The notes beneath the pieces are model-generated. The model saw only the letters and a list, made by a program, of their open reading frames with translations, was not told where the DNA came from and searched no databases. Positions 56,985-64,000 of a stretch of DNA of 64,000 nt are shown here, one piece after another. The translations under genes and the position numbers were made by a program. Numbering within the stretch: the first letter of the stretch is position 1; each line of letters opens with the position of its first letter. The DNA comes from Subtercola boreus (lineage in GTDB: Bacteria; Actinomycetota; Actinomycetes; Actinomycetales; Microbacteriaceae), in NCBI RefSeq assembly GCF_003399635.1, contig NZ_NBXB01000011.1:186001-250000 (forward strand), in the 5' to 3' direction.

Positions 56985-57449
56985 TCAGAGCACGTTGATC
57001 GCGCTCGCCCGCCACCTCGTCTCCAACCGTTCGAGGCGGAGCGCGACGGCTCGAGTCCTCGCCTTGCCGTGAACGATGACCACCCCCTCGATGACGCCGG
57101 GCACCGGCTCGCTGTGCACCGTTCTGCCGATCGTGAAGGTCGGCCTGATCAGCCGCTCGCCCTTCACCTGCCGCGCCCGGGCGGAGAGCACCACGCGCTG
57201 CATCAGATGGTGGTACACATCTTCGGAGACCCAGCGGGCGACCTGGTCGAGGTCGCGCACCCCCGCCAGCACCTCCAGGACGCACAGTGTCAGGCTCTCG
57301 AGGATGCTCTGCGCCTCGGTGAACGGCTGATCGGTGTCGAGGATGTCGACGACTGCGGGGAACGAAATCATGGTGTGCGGCTCCAGTGGATTTGGCCGAA
57401 CGGCACACGACAGCTGGGTCTGCTGGCGGGAACCGCGACGACTGAACAT
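56985..57449 (-). CDS. Rv3235-family protein
   Basis: A 154-residue protein of unknown function, found next to secA in many actinobacteria. The conserved core is residues 45-154: ESLTLCVLEVLAGVRDLDQVARWV, then ARARQVKG, PTFTIGRTV and the C-terminal RLERLETRWRASAINVL (shortened: LETRWRASAINVL). The fold is compact alpha/beta with no TM or catalytic motif. ATG 57449 gives the usual basic N-terminus (SRRGSRQQTQL); ATG 57371 with GGAG 9 bases upstream is an alternative start that loses it. Convergent with secA, divergent from pdtaS. Confidence 0.85.
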   Translation of the reverse strand: MFSRRGSRQQTQLSCAVRPNPLEPHTMISFPAVVDILDTDQPFTEAQSILESLTLCVLEVLAGVRDLDQVARWVSEDVYHHLMQRVVLSARARQVKGERLIRPTFTIGRTVHSEPVPGVIEGVVIVHGKARTRAVALRLERLETRWRASAINVL

Positions 57450-57587
57450 TTATCAGGTTCGGGTGTTGTCATGAAAGCAGGGGAACCCACAGGTGTCCAG
57501 AGCGGCCTCTGCTCTGTGGAAAGAAAGCGCTGAGGCTCGACCCTGTGGAGGACGCGCGACGTCGCAGAGCACCCAGCCGGGGAGCCG

Positions 57588-57593
57588 TAGGCT
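57588..57593 (+). promoter_or_regulatory. -10 box TAGGCT of pdtaS
   Basis: TAGGCT ends 6 bases before the GTG start at 57600; leaderless arrangement that fixes the GTG. Confidence 0.5.
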
Positions 57594-57599
57594 AGGGGC

Positions 57600-59093
57600 G
57601 TGTCAACATTGAGCGATCTCGTCCTCGCGCAGGGCAATTCCACCGAAGCCGACGTCGAGTGGCTTCATCTGCTCGTCGGTGACTGGCAGCTTCTCGCCGA
57701 CCTGGCCTTCGCGGACATCGTGCTGTGGGTTCCGTCGAAGGACGGCAGCTTCGTCGCGGTGGCGCATGCACGGCCATCCAGCTCGGCGACTCTCTTCTAT
57801 CGCGACTTCGTCGGCCAGGCCGTCAAAGCCGAATGGCGGAAACAGGTCACCGACGCCTTCGAGAGCGCCCAGATCGTCGACACCGCGGCTCCCGACTGGT
57901 ACGAGGAGACGCCGACCCGCGTGCGGGCCGTGCCGGTGCTCCGGCGGCTGTCCCACACCGAGATGAAGACGACAGACAACCCGATCGCGGTCGTCACGCG
58001 GCACACGAACCTCAGCGAGGCGCGAACGCCGAGCCGCCAGGAGCTCACCTTCAACGAGTGCGCCAACGATCTCTTCGCGATGATCGCTGCGGGGGACTTC
58101 CCCGACCTCGGTGCACCCACAGGTCCACGCAGGGGTGCGCCCCGGGCATCCGACGGCCTCATCCGGCTGGACGCGGACGGCATGGTGACCTTCGCGAGCC
58201 CCAACGGTCTGTCGGCGTTCAACCGCATGGGCTACAGCGAAGAACTCGAGGGCCAGTCGCTGGCCGAGGTGACGACGATCCTCCTGAACGGCACACTGGT
58301 CGTCGATGAGTCGCTTCCGCTCGTGGTCACGGGCCGGGCGCCCTGGCGCACAGACATCGACGCGAAGGGCGTGACCGTGTCTCTCCGCGCGATCCCTCTC
58401 CGCACCCGCGGCCAGCGGTTCGGCGCGATCGTGCTGTGCCGCGACGTCACCGAGCTGCGCCACGACGAGCGTGAGCTGATCACGAAGGATGCGACCATCC
58501 GGGAGATCCACCACCGGGTGAAGAACAACCTCCAGACGGTCGCGTCGCTCCTGCGCATCCAGGCCCGTCGCACCCACTCCGACGACGCGAAGGATGCCCT
58601 CTCGCAGGCCATGCGCCGCGTCGCCGCCATCGCGGTCGTGCACGACACGCTCTCGGAGGGTCTCAGCCAGAAGGTCGACTTCGACGTGGTCTTCGAGCGT
58701 GTGCTCATGCTCGTCACCGAGGTCGCCTCGGCCCACAACACCACCGTGCATCCGAAGTTCAGCGGCAGCTTCGGCGTGCTGCCGAGTGAGTACGCGACTC
58801 CGCTCGCGCTGGCTCTCACGGAACTCGTGACCAACGCGGTCGAACATGGGCTCGCCGGCCAGGAGGGTCAGGTCGAGATCGTCGCCTCACGGTCGGAGGA
58901 GACGCTCACCGTCGAGGTGCGGGACACCGGATCCGGTCTGCCGGAGGGCAAGGTCGGTTCGGGGCTCGGCACCCAGATCGTGCGCACCCTCATCCAGGGC
59001 GAACTGGGCGGGATCATCGACTGGCACACCATGGTGGGCAGCGGAACAGTCGTGACGATCGAGATCCCGTTCCGCTGGCTGAAGAAGCGCTGA
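57600..59093 (+). CDS. pdtaS: Cytosolic sensor histidine kinase PdtaS
   Basis: A 497-residue soluble kinase. Residues 1-160 are a GAF domain, 180-285 a PAS domain, and 290-497 a HisKA_2/HATPase unit with the acceptor in REIHHRVKNNLQTVASLL (His304/His305), N box ELVTNAVEHGL and G box GSGLPEGKVGSGLGTQIV (shortened: DTGSGLPEG). It matches Rv3220c, which phosphorylates the antiterminator PdtaR and responds to nitric oxide, copper and nutrient cues in mycobacteria. pdtaR is not in the window. whiB1 follows convergently, as in M. tuberculosis. Confidence 0.93.
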   Translation: MSTLSDLVLAQGNSTEADVEWLHLLVGDWQLLADLAFADIVLWVPSKDGSFVAVAHARPSSSATLFYRDFVGQAVKAEWRKQVTDAFESAQIVDTAAPDWYEETPTRVRAVPVLRRLSHTEMKTTDNPIAVVTRHTNLSEARTPSRQELTFNECANDLFAMIAAGDFPDLGAPTGPRRGAPRASDGLIRLDADGMVTFASPNGLSAFNRMGYSEELEGQSLAEVTTILLNGTLVVDESLPLVVTGRAPWRTDIDAKGVTVSLRAIPLRTRGQRFGAIVLCRDVTELRHDERELITKDATIREIHHRVKNNLQTVASLLRIQARRTHSDDAKDALSQAMRRVAAIAVVHDTLSEGLSQKVDFDVVFERVLMLVTEVASAHNTTVHPKFSGSFGVLPSEYATPLALALTELVTNAVEHGLAGQEGQVEIVASRSEETLTVEVRDTGSGLPEGKVGSGLGTQIVRTLIQGELGGIIDWHTMVGSGTVVTIEIPFRWLKKR

Positions 59094-59134
59094 AACCCTC
59101 CACCCGCCGACTGTGACCGGGCGGAGGGAGGGTT
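59094..59134. terminator. Inverted repeat between pdtaS and whiB1
   Basis: AACCCTCCACCCGCC pairs with GGGCGGAGGGAGGGTT (one bulge) around a 10-base loop. It overlaps the pdtaS stop and faces whiB1. Confidence 0.65.
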
Positions 59135-59139
59135 CCGGA

Positions 59140-59162
59140 GGCTGACCGGGGTTCAGCCTTTT
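59140..59162 (+). terminator. Intrinsic terminator of pdtaS
   Basis: GGCTGA-7-TCAGCC stem followed directly by TTTT. It ends 10 bases before the whiB1 stop. Confidence 0.75.
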
Positions 59163-59172
59163 GTCGTGAGAC

Positions 59173-59421
59173 CTAGGAGGCGCGGCGTGCGCGGGCGGCG
59201 CGGCGCTTCAGAGCGCGGCGCTCGTCTTCGCTGAGGCCACCCCAGACGCCGGAGTCCTGGCCGGTCTCGAGTGCGTACTGCAGGCAGACCTCGGTGACGG
59301 TGCATCGGGCGCAGACGGCTTTCGCCTTGTCGATCTGGTCGACTGCCGGGCCGGTATTGCCGACGGGGAAGAAGAGCTCGGGGTCTGCAGTCAGGCATGC
59401 GGCCTTGTCGCGCCAATCCAT
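59173..59421 (-). CDS. whiB1: WhiB1 nitric-oxide-responsive Fe-S transcription factor
   Basis: An 82-residue WhiB protein. The four cluster cysteines, Cys9, Cys37, Cys40 and Cys46, are at the same positions as in M. tuberculosis WhiB1, whose [4Fe-4S] cluster reacts with NO and contacts the primary sigma factor. GVWGGL (59-64) and the Arg/Ala tail (KRRAARARRAS) form the DNA-binding end. ATG 59421 has AGGAG 9 bases upstream. It is convergent with pdtaS, the same order as Rv3219-Rv3220c, and has a leader region with a perfect palindrome. Confidence 0.96.
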   Translation of the reverse strand: MDWRDKAACLTADPELFFPVGNTGPAVDQIDKAKAVCARCTVTEVCLQYALETGQDSGVWGGLSEDERRALKRRAARARRAS

Positions 59422-59661
59422 GCGGGGTACTCCTTTGGGGTAATGCGTATGCCTCGGTCGATCGACCTAAGATTCGGGTTCAGACGACGAGCAGCGGGAG
59501 AAGACGCGAACTGTGGGTGAACCACGGCACGTCAAGACCAGCATCGGGTGCATAGGGATTACTCTCACGTCGCACCCCCACGACATTGTGAGCAACAATC
59601 GACCTCAAATATGGTCGCATACTGGTAGAGGCAAATCAAGGATTTTCTGGGTTGTGGAGAT
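59422..59661. promoter_or_regulatory. Divergent whiB1 / membrane-protein control region
   Basis: This 240-base gene-free stretch holds a perfect 12-bp palindrome GGTCGATCGACC (59456-59467) in the whiB1 leader, a TGTG-N6-CCACG dyad (59512-59525) that resembles half a CRP/FNR site, and for the plus strand TTGTGA-18-TATGGT (59586-59615). No ORF with coding character is seen. Confidence 0.45.
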
Positions 59662-60102
59662 ATGAGCGATCAGTCAGACGTGCGCGGAGCGGGATCTGAC
59701 GAGCATCCGGAAGCCCCGTTCAGGCGGCCCGTGCTGCTTGTGCTACTCGCCGTGCTTCTGCTCGTGGAGGCCCTCGCGGTGCTCGCAATCGGTGCCTGGT
59801 TGATCGCCGAACTCGGTCTCTCCGAGCCCGCGTCGTATGCCACCGCGATCGCCCTCGTCGTGCTGGTGCTGGCGGCGGGCGTCTGGGTGCTCTCCATCGC
59901 GATCGGGGTCTACCGGCTGAGGCCGTGGACGCGCGGCGCGGCGCTGACCTGGCAGATCCTGCAGGTGATTGTGGCGATCTGCATCTTCCAGGGGCTGTTC
60001 GCCGAACCGGTCGACGGATGGCCGTTGCTGGTGGTCTCGCTTCTCGGCGTCGCCCTGCTGCTGTCGCCCTCGGTGGTTGCAGCCACCCGCCGCCAGGATT
60101 AG
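59662..60102 (+). CDS. Small four-TM membrane protein, unrecognised
   Basis: A 146-residue protein: an acidic N-terminus (1-22), then four TM helices at about 24-46, 58-82, 92-112 and 118-138, with a short basic C-terminus. No motif points to a family beyond hypothetical actinobacterial membrane proteins. The ATG follows GTGGAG at close spacing. Its TAG overlaps the stop of the convergent bcp gene by 4 bases, so the two messages must overlap tail to tail. Confidence 0.8.
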   Translation: MSDQSDVRGAGSDEHPEAPFRRPVLLVLLAVLLLVEALAVLAIGAWLIAELGLSEPASYATAIALVVLVLAAGVWVLSIAIGVYRLRPWTRGAALTWQILQVIVAICIFQGLFAEPVDGWPLLVVSLLGVALLLSPSVVAATRRQD

Positions 60103-60581
60103 GCGTCGATCTTCAGCTTCTTACGGAGCGACGCGACATGGCCGGTCGCCTTCACGTTGTAGAGCGGCAGGCTGACGGCACCGTTCTCGTCGACCACGAA
60201 CGTCGAACGCAGCACCCCCGTGACGGTCTTGCCGTAGAGCGACTTCTCGCCGTACGCCGCATACGCCTTGTGCACAGCGAGGTCGGGGTCGGAGAGCAGC
60301 GGGAAGTTGAGGCCCTGCGCCTCAGCGAAACCCTTGAGCACAGCGGGGGAGTCCTTCGAGATTCCGAGCACCTGGTATCCGGCGCCCTTCAGCGAGTTGA
60401 TGTTGTCGCGGAAGTCGCAGGCTTCCGTTGTGCACCCCGGCGTGTTGGCGGCCGGGTAGAAGTAGACGACGACCTTCTGGCCGCGGAGACCGGAGAGCGA
60501 GACATCCGCCCCGTTCTCGTCGGGCAGCGTGAAGTCGGGAGCCTCGAGGCCGGCGGTCAGTCGTTCGGAAGTGTCGCTCAC
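60099..60581 (-). CDS. bcp: Thiol peroxidase, peroxiredoxin Q/Bcp
   Basis: A 160-residue atypical 2-Cys peroxiredoxin that reduces hydroperoxides with thioredoxin. The peroxidatic motif NTPGCTTEAC has Cys50 and the resolving Cys55 five residues later, the alpha-2 type of PrxQ; Arg120-region GVLRSTFVVD is conserved. GTG start with AAAGAG upstream; a TAGCAT box (60633-60638, minus) could be the -10. Convergent with the small membrane protein and divergent from tRNA-Lys. Confidence 0.95.
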   Translation of the reverse strand: MSDTSERLTAGLEAPDFTLPDENGADVSLSGLRGQKVVVYFYPAANTPGCTTEACDFRDNINSLKGAGYQVLGISKDSPAVLKGFAEAQGLNFPLLSDPDLAVHKAYAAYGEKSLYGKTVTGVLRSTFVVDENGAVSLPLYNVKATGHVASLRKKLKIDA

Positions 60582-60675
60582 GGTGCGTCTCTTTCGTGGT
60601 CGTGGGGTCCCGTTCGCGGGCCCGCCAGACTCATGCTAGTGTTTGTCCTCGGTCGGGTTCACATCGGCCGGCCAT

Positions 60676-60751
<76 letters not shown>

Positions 60752-60802
60752 TGAGCGTGGAAAACGCGCACACTCAGACTGTGCCAAGTGTGCACGAGCA
60801 GC

Positions 60803-60808
60803 TAAGCT
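60803..60808 (+). promoter_or_regulatory. -10 box TAAGCT of the HTH gene
   Basis: TAAGCT ends 6 bases before the ATG at 60815. Confidence 0.5.
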
Positions 60809-60814
60809 GAGTTC

Positions 60815-61177
60815 ATGTCGATCACACACCTGACGATCACTCCCGAGGACGTGCGCACGAGCACGTCGGAATCGGGTCTGCGCCCAGCCTGGTTGGAAGA
60901 GGTTGCGGCCTACGTTCAGCAGGCCGCAGCCGATGGTGCCACGGTGACGCTGACGTCGAAGCAACGGATGCTGACGCCCGAACAGGTAGCCGACGCGATG
61001 GGGGTCTCCCGCTCGACAATCTCCCGCAAGATTAAGGCGGGCGAGATCCAAGCGGTGAAAGTCGGCAATCGCAACCGAGTGCCGTACGAAGAGTTCGAGC
61101 GGTTCTGGGGCAAGACGATGGGCGCCATGGGCTCTGCGCCAACTGCGGCGGTGCTCGCAAGCCCGCATAGCTCATAG
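60815..61177 (+). CDS. Excisionase-like helix-turn-helix DNA-binding protein
   Basis: A 120-residue protein. The N-terminus (1-50) is helical with [12 protein letters not shown]; residues 52-97 form a MerR/excisionase-type HTH ([39 protein letters not shown], shortened: [19 protein letters not shown]). Such proteins serve as phage or island directionality factors or as antitoxins beside PIN-domain toxins. Here no integrase or toxin follows, though it starts 64 bases after the tRNA-Lys gene, a common integration site. Leaderless-type start. Confidence 0.8.
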   Translation: MSITHLTITPEDVRTSTSESGLRPAWLEEVAAYVQQAAADGATVTLTSKQRMLTPEQVADAMGVSRSTISRKIKAGEIQAVKVGNRNRVPYEEFERFWGKTMGAMGSAPTAAVLASPHSS

Positions 61178-61264
61178 TGCCAGGCGCTGGCTCAGCACAC
61201 TCCCTGTTCGAGAGATCGACACCCCGACACACGGGACAGACGCGCCAGTGCGGGATGATCGTCT

Positions 61265-61270
61265 TATAGT
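61265..61270 (+). promoter_or_regulatory. -10 box TATAGT before the 42-residue gene
   Basis: TATAGT gives a leader of about 45 bases with a near-perfect AAAGGAG at 61308-61314. The -35 is weak. Confidence 0.45.
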
Positions 61271-61320
61271 GGGAGAGCTGCCGCCAAGTATGCACACCCC
61301 GACGGTCAAAGGAGACCGCA

Positions 61321-61449
61321 ATGACACAGACCGAGATCCTTCGAGCGACCGATCCTCACGCAGGCCTCAAGCGGGCCGTCACCGTGGGCGGGTTGTCCCT
61401 TCTCAGCACCGTCACGGCGATTCTCGTTGTCGTAGCCTTCGTGCACTGA
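61321..61449 (+). CDS. Single-TM small protein, 42 residues
   Basis: A short ORF starting ATG ACA CAG with AAAGGAG six bases upstream. It codes a 20-residue cytoplasmic part ([19 protein letters not shown]) and one hydrophobic helix (VTVGG...VVVAFVH). The strong ribosome-binding site, codon use and TM pattern support a real gene. Function unknown. It ends 14 bases before the GH1 gene, whose own -10 box lies just past its stop, so the two may share a transcript as well. Confidence 0.65.
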   Translation: MTQTEILRATDPHAGLKRAVTVGGLSLLSTVTAILVVVAFVH

Positions 61450-61451
61450 GA

Positions 61452-61457
61452 TACGGT
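61452..61457 (+). promoter_or_regulatory. -10 box TACGGT of the beta-glucosidase gene
   Basis: TACGGT ends 6 bases before ATG 61464. Confidence 0.45.
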
Positions 61458-61463
61458 GTTCTC

Positions 61464-62915
61464 ATGAATGAGAGCGCTTCCACAGATATCCCCGTGACCG
61501 CCGGCGACGCCGACTACCGGGACGGCGGGCTGCGGTTCCCCGCGGACTTCACCTTCGGTTCGGCAACGGCGTCGTACCAGATCGAGGGTGCCTTCGACGA
61601 AGACGGGCGCGGCCCGTCCATCTGGGACACCTTCAGCAAGACCCCCGGCAAGGTCTTCAACGGGGACACCGGCGACGTCGCCGACGACCACTACCACCGG
61701 CTCGACGAAGACCTCGACCTGATGGCATCGCTGAACCTGCAGGCCTACCGGTTCTCGATCGCGTGGCCACGGATCCAGCCCACCGGGCGCGGGCCGGCGA
61801 ACCAGGCCGGCCTCGACTTCTACGGCCGGCTCATCGACGGTCTGCTCGCCCGCGGGATCAAGCCCGTGGCGACGCTCTACCACTGGGACCTGCCGCAAGC
61901 CCTCGAGGACGAGGGCGGCTGGCTCTCGCGATCCACGTCCGAGGCGTTCGCCGACTACGCACGCATCGTGGGCGAAGCGTTCGGTGACCGCGTGCACACC
62001 TGGACGACCATGAACGAGCCGTGGTGCTCGGCATATCTCGGCTACGGATCCGGCGCCCACGCCCCGGGGATCATGTCCGCAGAGGGCGCCCTGAAGGCCG
62101 TTCACCACCTGAATCTCGGCCACGGGCTGGCGGTGCTGGCGCTCCGCGAGGTCGTCACGAACGATCCGCAGTTCTCGATCACCCTGAACCTGCACAGCAT
62201 CCGCGGCCACGGCCCCACCGGCGCGGAGGCGGCGCGCCAGATCAGCGCCCTCGCGAACCGCGCCTTCACCGGACCGCTCCTGAAGGGTGCCTACCCCGAC
62301 GACCTGCTCGACGACACGAAGGACGTCACCGACTGGTCGTTCGTCAAGGACGGCGACCTTCCGGTCATCAACCAGCCGATCGATGTGCTGGGCGTCAACT
62401 ACTACTCGACCGTGACCGTCACGGTGTGGGACGGTGTGAGCCCCCGCGAGAGTGCCGACGGTCACCAGAACGTGGGCGGTTCGCCTTGGCCGGGTGCCGA
62501 GCGCGTCGAATTCCTGGTGCAGCCCGGGCCGTACACCGAGATGGGCTGGAACATCGACCCGTCGGGCCTCCTCGACCTGCTGACGTCTCTCCGCGACGAG
62601 TTCCCGGACCAGGCGCTCATGATCACCGAGAACGGGGCGGCCTTCGCCGACACGGTGACGGATGGCGCAGTGCACGACGATCTGCGGATCGACTACCTCC
62701 GCCGGCACGTCACCGCGGCGCACCGGGCGATCGAAGCGGGAGTCGACCTGCGGGGCTACTTCGTCTGGTCGCTGATGGACAACTTCGAGTGGAGCCTCGG
62801 CTACTCCAAGCGGTTCGGCATCGTTCGCGTCGACTACGACACGCTCGAGCGGCTGCCGAAGGACAGCGCGCACTGGTACGCGGCTTTAGCGGGCACCAAC
62901 GTCATTCCCGCGTGA
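61464..62915 (+). CDS. GH1 beta-glucosidase
   Basis: A 483-residue cytoplasmic family-1 glycoside hydrolase that splits beta-glucosides such as cellobiose by a retaining mechanism. [15 protein letters not shown] is the N-terminal signature; Glu185 in TMNEPW is the acid/base and Glu389 in ITENGAA the nucleophile. LGVNYYS and [13 protein letters not shown] complete the active-site wall. No signal peptide. ATG 61464 is set by the TACGGT spacing; upstream frames lack coding sense. No sugar transporter or LacI regulator adjoins it. Confidence 0.95.
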   Translation: MNESASTDIPVTAGDADYRDGGLRFPADFTFGSATASYQIEGAFDEDGRGPSIWDTFSKTPGKVFNGDTGDVADDHYHRLDEDLDLMASLNLQAYRFSIAWPRIQPTGRGPANQAGLDFYGRLIDGLLARGIKPVATLYHWDLPQALEDEGGWLSRSTSEAFADYARIVGEAFGDRVHTWTTMNEPWCSAYLGYGSGAHAPGIMSAEGALKAVHHLNLGHGLAVLALREVVTNDPQFSITLNLHSIRGHGPTGAEAARQISALANRAFTGPLLKGAYPDDLLDDTKDVTDWSFVKDGDLPVINQPIDVLGVNYYSTVTVTVWDGVSPRESADGHQNVGGSPWPGAERVEFLVQPGPYTEMGWNIDPSGLLDLLTSLRDEFPDQALMITENGAAFADTVTDGAVHDDLRIDYLRRHVTAAHRAIEAGVDLRGYFVWSLMDNFEWSLGYSKRFGIVRVDYDTLERLPKDSAHWYAALAGTNVIPA

Positions 62916-62966
62916 CGCGCAGGTAAATTCCCCGGCCGCCCTCTGGTCTGCCGACGAGGGCCGACG

Positions 62967-62972
62967 TATGCT
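62967..62972 (+). promoter_or_regulatory. -10 box TATGCT of the repeat-rich protein gene
   Basis: TATGCT ends 6 bases before ATG 62979. Confidence 0.45.
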
Positions 62973-62978
62973 CGGGGC

Positions 62979-63710
62979 ATGGGGATCGTCCGGGGAATCG
63001 GGTCAGGGGGCCGGCGCGCCAGGCTGCGCCTTCACCGGAATGTGCAGCTGAGCGTCTGCCTGGTCGTCGCTGTGGCCGGCACTGCCACGCTCTGCGGCCT
63101 GGCGCTCGATCGCACCGCTCCGCGCCAGCCCGCCGTTCAGGCATCAGTCGATGTGGCGGCGACGGCGGGTGCGGTGCCGGATGCCGGAGTGGGTGGCGCG
63201 GGGGGTTCCTCGACCGCTCTGCAGTCCGAGGCCGGGGCGGCGAGTGGTTCGACCGGCGCGGGTTCGGGAGCCGCTGCTGTGCCCTCCGGTGTTGTCGATA
63301 CTGCTGGTGGCGGGCAGGATGCCGCACCGTCCGCCAGCGGGTCGACGACGGCCTCGGGATTCTCGGCCACCGACTTCACCTCAGGCGCCGGCTCGGACAG
63401 CGGAGCGGGAAGCGCGGATTCCGGATCCGCGGGGGAGGCGACACCGGGCGACGGAGCCCTGCCGGAGCCGGTGTCCGCCGATCCTCAGCCCGCCGATCCC
63501 GCTCCCGCCGACCCTGCACCGGCCGACCCTGCACCGTCTGATCCCGGCGCCTCCGACCCGCTCCCCTTCGATCCCGCACCGGCCGAGCCTGTGCCGGCCG
63601 ACCCGCTCCCGTTCGATCCGGCGCCGCCGTCAGATCCGGCACCGCAATCGGACCCGGCGCCGGTCGACCCCGCACCCTCGGCGGTCTCGCCGACCGATCC
63701 GGTGGCCTGA
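62979..63710 (+). CDS. Exported low-complexity protein with DPAPADPAP repeats
   Basis: A 243-residue protein with a basic N-terminus (RARLRLHRN), a hydrophobic signal anchor (about 24-44) and an entirely low-complexity exterior: Gly/Ala/Ser-rich (55-150) then Asp-Pro-Ala repeats (DPAPADPAP, DPLPFDPAPA) to the end. No folded domain or sorting motif is seen. It may be a wall-spanning or disordered surface polymer. The TATGCT spacing supports a real start. Confidence 0.65.
   Translation: MGIVRGIGSGGRRARLRLHRNVQLSVCLVVAVAGTATLCGLALDRTAPRQPAVQASVDVAATAGAVPDAGVGGAGGSSTALQSEAGAASGSTGAGSGAAAVPSGVVDTAGGGQDAAPSASGSTTASGFSATDFTSGAGSDSGAGSADSGSAGEATPGDGALPEPVSADPQPADPAPADPAPADPAPSDPGASDPLPFDPAPAEPVPADPLPFDPAPPSDPAPQSDPAPVDPAPSAVSPTDPVA
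63480..63700 (+). repeat. DPAP-coding degenerate tandem repeats
   Basis: Repeated GACCCTGCACCG-like units of 12-15 bases with drift, coding Asp-Pro-Ala-Pro. A site for copy-number change. Confidence 0.7.
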
Positions 63711-63747
63711 ACCGCGTCGCCTCACGCGGCCTCCCGGCGCCGTGATC

Positions 63748-63753
63748 TAGGGT
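63748..63753 (+). promoter_or_regulatory. -10 box TAGGGT of the zwf-like gene
   Basis: TAGGGT ends 6 bases before the ATG at 63760. Confidence 0.5.
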
Positions 63754-63759
63754 GAGCAC

Positions 63760-64000
63760 ATGAGTCAGTTGATCGGCACCCTCGTCATTCTCGGAGCATC
63801 CGGAGACCTATCGGCACGGCTGCTGTTGCCCGGCCTCGCACAGCTGTTGACCTCCGAACCCGACCGCCGCCTGACCCTCATCGGAGCCGGCGCCGAAGCC
63901 TGGACCGATGAGGAGTGGCACAAGGTCGTCACCACCTCCTTCGCAGAAGTGAATGCCTCGGGCGAGACGGTCGCGGGCATCCTGAAGGACTCGCACTATT
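63760..64000 (+). CDS. zwf: Glucose-6-phosphate dehydrogenase, 5' fragment
   Basis: The first 80 codons of a gene cut by the window's right edge. LVILGASGDLSARLLLPGLAQLL contains the GASGDL NADP-binding motif and RLLLPGL that mark glucose-6-phosphate dehydrogenase (shortened: GASGDLSARLLLPGL). The enzyme makes 6-phosphogluconolactone and NADPH. It probably belongs to the shorter actinobacterial G6PD group, as DLSARLL replaces DLTKRKL; the rest is not visible. Leaderless-type start. Confidence 0.85.
   Translation, partial: MSQLIGTLVILGASGDLSARLLLPGLAQLLTSEPDRRLTLIGAGAEAWTDEEWHKVVTTSFAEVNASGETVAGILKDSHY

Noticed and set aside
57472-57599. A small gene between the Rv3235-family gene and pdtaS
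   Set aside because: Only short frames without ribosome-binding sites; the region is better explained as the divergent promoter area.
60752-60814. Attachment-site duplication of the tRNA-Lys 3' end
   Set aside because: No second copy of the tRNA 3' sequence was found nearby by eye, so no att pair is claimed.

Overview
High-GC actinobacterial chromosome, most likely a member of the Microbacteriaceae (inference). It encodes WhiB1 and WhiB2-type Fe-S regulators, MtrA-MtrB-LpqB, a long-form hibernation factor and SecA in an order also found in Mycobacterium and Streptomyces, with no mycolate genes. Genes are densely packed, ATGA/GTGA stop-start overlaps are frequent, and many operon heads have a TANNNT box 6-8 nt before the start codon (leaderless-transcript architecture).

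Region 1 (1-28.3 kb) is a surface-glycan and cell-envelope locus. It holds two GT2 enzymes and a large membrane protein (63-4246, minus). A coupled trio follows: a Thr/Pro-rich membrane-anchored protein, a secreted protein with three sugar-binding-like modules, and a multi-pass GT-C-like protein (4453-9058, plus). Next is a minus-strand operon starting with two GDP-mannose dehydratase-family genes and running through glycosyltransferases (18031 down to 9099). A plus-strand set carries a glycosyltransferase, a DUF4012 protein, a GtrA protein, another glycosyltransferase and a Wzm/Wzt-type ABC exporter (18108-25863). An FkbM methyltransferase and an O-antigen-ligase-type gene broken by one frameshift lie at 25914-28314. 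Four glycosyltransferases share an uncommon architecture with a GIQRV/GVQRV motif. The likely logic is that GDP-mannose-derived sugars are built into a polymer, exported by the ABC pair and attached to the surface; the individual sugars cannot be read from sequence.

Region 2 (28.4-32.2 kb) has an acyl-CoA dehydrogenase, manA (mannose-6-phosphate isomerase, upstream of GDP-mannose) and a GlxA-type regulator.

Region 3 (32.4-59.4 kb) is a conserved actinobacterial block: whiB2, a giant GT2 membrane protein, DUF5719, a degenerate metallopeptidase-family protein, DUF3499, ahcY, RDD, SpoIIM, DUF58-MoxR-DUF4350-DUF4129 with a GPDPase-membrane-domain protein, mtrA-mtrB-lpqB, comF, hpf, secA, an Rv3235-family gene, pdtaS and whiB1. 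It covers envelope homeostasis, secretion, ribosome hibernation and two-component signalling.

Region 4 (59.4-64 kb) holds a small membrane protein, bcp, tRNA-Lys(CTT), an excisionase-like HTH gene, a 42-residue single-TM protein, a GH1 beta-glucosidase, a repeat-rich exported protein and the start of a glucose-6-phosphate dehydrogenase gene.

No gene-free stretch exceeds 300 bases. The longest are 59422-59661, 42048-42275 and 32223-32447, and their contents are listed. No insertion sequence, prophage, rRNA or CRISPR array was seen.
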